A stretch of 5,838 bases of DNA from Actinomycetota bacterium (GTDB lineage: Bacteria; Actinomycetota; Acidimicrobiia; Acidimicrobiales; JACCXE01). The stretch lies in assembly GCA_013697265.1 (NCBI GenBank), contig JACCXE010000226.1, positions 1 to 5,838 of the forward strand, written 5' to 3'. The number at the start of each line of letters is the position of its first letter. Positions within the stretch are counted from its first letter, which is position 1. The notes under the pieces were generated by a model. The model made no database searches. It saw nothing but the letters and a program-made list of their open reading frames with translations, and was not told the DNA's origin. A program made the position numbers and the translations under genes. This document shows, one piece after another, positions 4,868 to 5,838 of the stretch.

Positions 4868-5320
4868 ATGGCGCTTGCCCCCGAGCTCGACGATGAGGTC
4901 GCCGCGCTGCTGCGACGCGTAGGGCAGCGCTTCACGTCGGGTCGTCGTGCCATGGTCGACGCGCTCACGCACCTCGATCGTCCTGCGACAATTCCCGAGC
5001 TGATGGCGACGTCGCCAGGGCTCGCCGCAAGCAGCGCCTACCGACATATGACCGTGTTGGAACAGGCCGGAGTCGTGCGAAGGATCGTGCTCGGCGGCGA
5101 CGATCACGCCCGCTTCGAACTCGCCGAGGCGCTCACCGATCATCACCACCACCATCTGATCTGTTCGCGCTGTGGCGCCGTCGACGATTTCACCGTGCCC
5201 GCCAAGTTGGAACGGGCCGTGAGCGACGCTCTCGACGAAGTCGCGGCGAACACTGGGTTCAAGGCCACCGATCACCGCTTCGACCTGATCGGGCTGTGCG
5301 CGAACTGCGCTAACGGCTAG
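4868..5320 (+). CDS. Fur-family metal-responsive transcriptional repressor (Fur/Zur type)
   Basis: This is a 150-residue dimeric metalloregulator. The N-terminal winged helix spans about 8-85: RVGQRFTSGRRAMVDALTHL (17-36), TIPELMATSPGLAASSAYRHMTVLEQAGVV (41-70) as the recognition region, and a wing in RIVLGGDDHARFEL (72-85). The hinge carries five histidines in a row (92-96) before LICSRCGAVDDF, which supplies the regulatory metal site common to Fur and Zur. Both structural zinc CxxC pairs are present (Cys99/Cys102 and Cys144/Cys147). The C-terminal dimerisation domain includes GFKATDHRFDLIGLC (130-144). Which metal it senses (Fe, Zn, Mn or peroxide) cannot be decided from sequence alone; no metal uptake gene or recognisable Fur/Zur box is in the window. 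ATG 4868 is 28 bases after the DUF554 stop. The TAG stop overlaps the stop of the convergent Nudix gene. Confidence 0.93.
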   Translation: MALAPELDDEVAALLRRVGQRFTSGRRAMVDALTHLDRPATIPELMATSPGLAASSAYRHMTVLEQAGVVRRIVLGGDDHARFELAEALTDHHHHHLICSRCGAVDDFTVPAKLERAVSDALDEVAANTGFKATDHRFDLIGLCANCANG

Positions 5321-5838
5321 TCCGTTACCAACTCCAGCAGCTCGCGCAAGATGCGCGCGGTGGCGCCCCAGATGATGTCGTGGGGCAAGTAGAAGAAGTT
5401 GATCTGACGGTTGTCGCCCCAAGGCGTGTCCCAACGCTCTTCTGCGAACACGCCCTCTGCGAGTAGCTGCGCGAGCGACACGTCGAAGACGAACTCCACT
5501 TCGTTGGGATCACCCTCGACATCAGGTCGACCGGGCAAGAACCCGACGATGGGGGTGATGCCCGAAGTGGCGGCCAGGGTTGAGATAGGCGTGAGCGTGC
5601 CGACGATCTCAAGGCCGGACGTGTCGAGCGCGATCTCCTCCTCGGCCTCACGAAGCGCGGCTCTGACCGGGTCCTCGCCCTCCTCGATGCGCCCACCCGG
5701 GAACGACACCTCGCTCGTGTGGCTGCGCATGTGCGACGCCCGGCGCGTCAGCAGTACACGCGCTTCGCCGTCCTCCTCGAAGAACGCGGCCAGCACCGCA
5801 GCGGCCTTGCCCGTCAGCGGGGCGTCTGCAACCACGGG
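5317..5838 (-). CDS. NudL-type Nudix hydrolase (CoA pyrophosphatase family), 5' end probably outside window
   Basis: This is a cytoplasmic Nudix hydrolase of the YeaB/NudL group, which cleaves CoA and its derivatives to phosphopantetheine compounds and 3',5'-ADP. The UPF0035-type block LLTRRASHMRSHTSEVSFPGG (28-48, numbering from the GTG at 5835) leads into the Nudix box (48-70), with the metal-binding Arg62-Glu63 and Glu66-Glu67. The C-terminus has IIWGATARILRELLEL (154-169), also typical of this group. Two changes stand out: Ser41 replaces the usual Gly of RSHTGEVSFPGG, and Ala69 replaces the last Gly of the Nudix box. GTG 5835 is at the edge, the frame stays open to base 5838, and family members usually have more sequence before the first strand, so the true start may lie beyond the window. 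It ends tail to tail with the Fur-family gene. Confidence 0.9.
   Translation of the reverse strand, partial: PVVADAPLTGKAAAVLAAFFEEDGEARVLLTRRASHMRSHTSEVSFPGGRIEEGEDPVRAALREAEEEIALDTSGLEIVGTLTPISTLAATSGITPIVGFLPGRPDVEGDPNEVEFVFDVSLAQLLAEGVFAEERWDTPWGDNRQINFFYLPHDIIWGATARILRELLELVTD

Noticed and set aside
4000..4968. Long open frame on minus (322 codons) opposite the DUF554 and neighbouring genes
   Set aside because: Gln/Arg/His-rich translation with no recognisable fold, running across three genuine genes and a promoter region. It is an antisense shadow.
5141..5155. Five consecutive histidine codons in the Fur-family gene, resembling an engineered His tag
   Set aside because: They lie at residues 92-96, before the CxxC zinc pair, where Fur proteins naturally carry a histidine-rich metal site. 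This is natural variation.

Overview
This window is high-GC, densely packed bacterial chromosome. Gene content (a CBS-less GuaB3-type IMP dehydrogenase, a DUF402 protein, PadR and Fur regulators, a NudL-like Nudix hydrolase), frequent GTG starts and TAnnnT -10 boxes set six bases from start codons without a Shine-Dalgarno sequence point to an actinobacterium. The class Acidimicrobiia is my best guess from protein style; it is inference, not a search result. I see no tRNA, rRNA, CRISPR array, insertion sequence, integrase or phage gene, and no gene-free stretch above about 255 bases.

Layout. Bases 1-902 (minus) hold the N-terminal 300 residues of guaB3, cut by the window edge. A 255-base divergent intergenic region follows, with a possible 39-residue signal-peptide-like micro-ORF at 1004-1123. 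Then comes a DUF402 (FomD/Ntdp-like) gene on plus (1158-1706). Bases 1729-3021 (minus) form a two-gene operon: a SAM-dependent methyltransferase, then an MBL-fold hydrolase gene that starts on the methyltransferase stop (ATGA overlap) and is broken by an internal deletion plus frame change. A PadR regulator (3087-3740, plus) is divergent from this operon. The gap between them carries a perfect 10-bp inverted repeat lying over both predicted promoters, so PadR probably controls itself and the methyltransferase operon.

A small unknown gene (3737-4132, minus) meets PadR tail to tail and shares a 20-base bidirectional promoter region with a DUF554 membrane protein (4153-4839, plus). A Fur-family regulator (4868-5320, plus) follows. 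A CoA-pyrophosphatase-type Nudix gene (5317-5838, minus, 5' end probably outside the window) meets Fur tail to tail.

Most genes are ordinary housekeeping or regulatory genes. The parts worth a second look are the decayed MBL gene in an apparently intact PadR-controlled operon, the operator and promoter layout at 3018-3087, the overlapping back-to-back -10 boxes at 4138-4144, the two tail-to-tail overlaps built on palindromic stop sequences, and the signal-peptide micro-ORF. I found no convincing undescribed multi-gene system.
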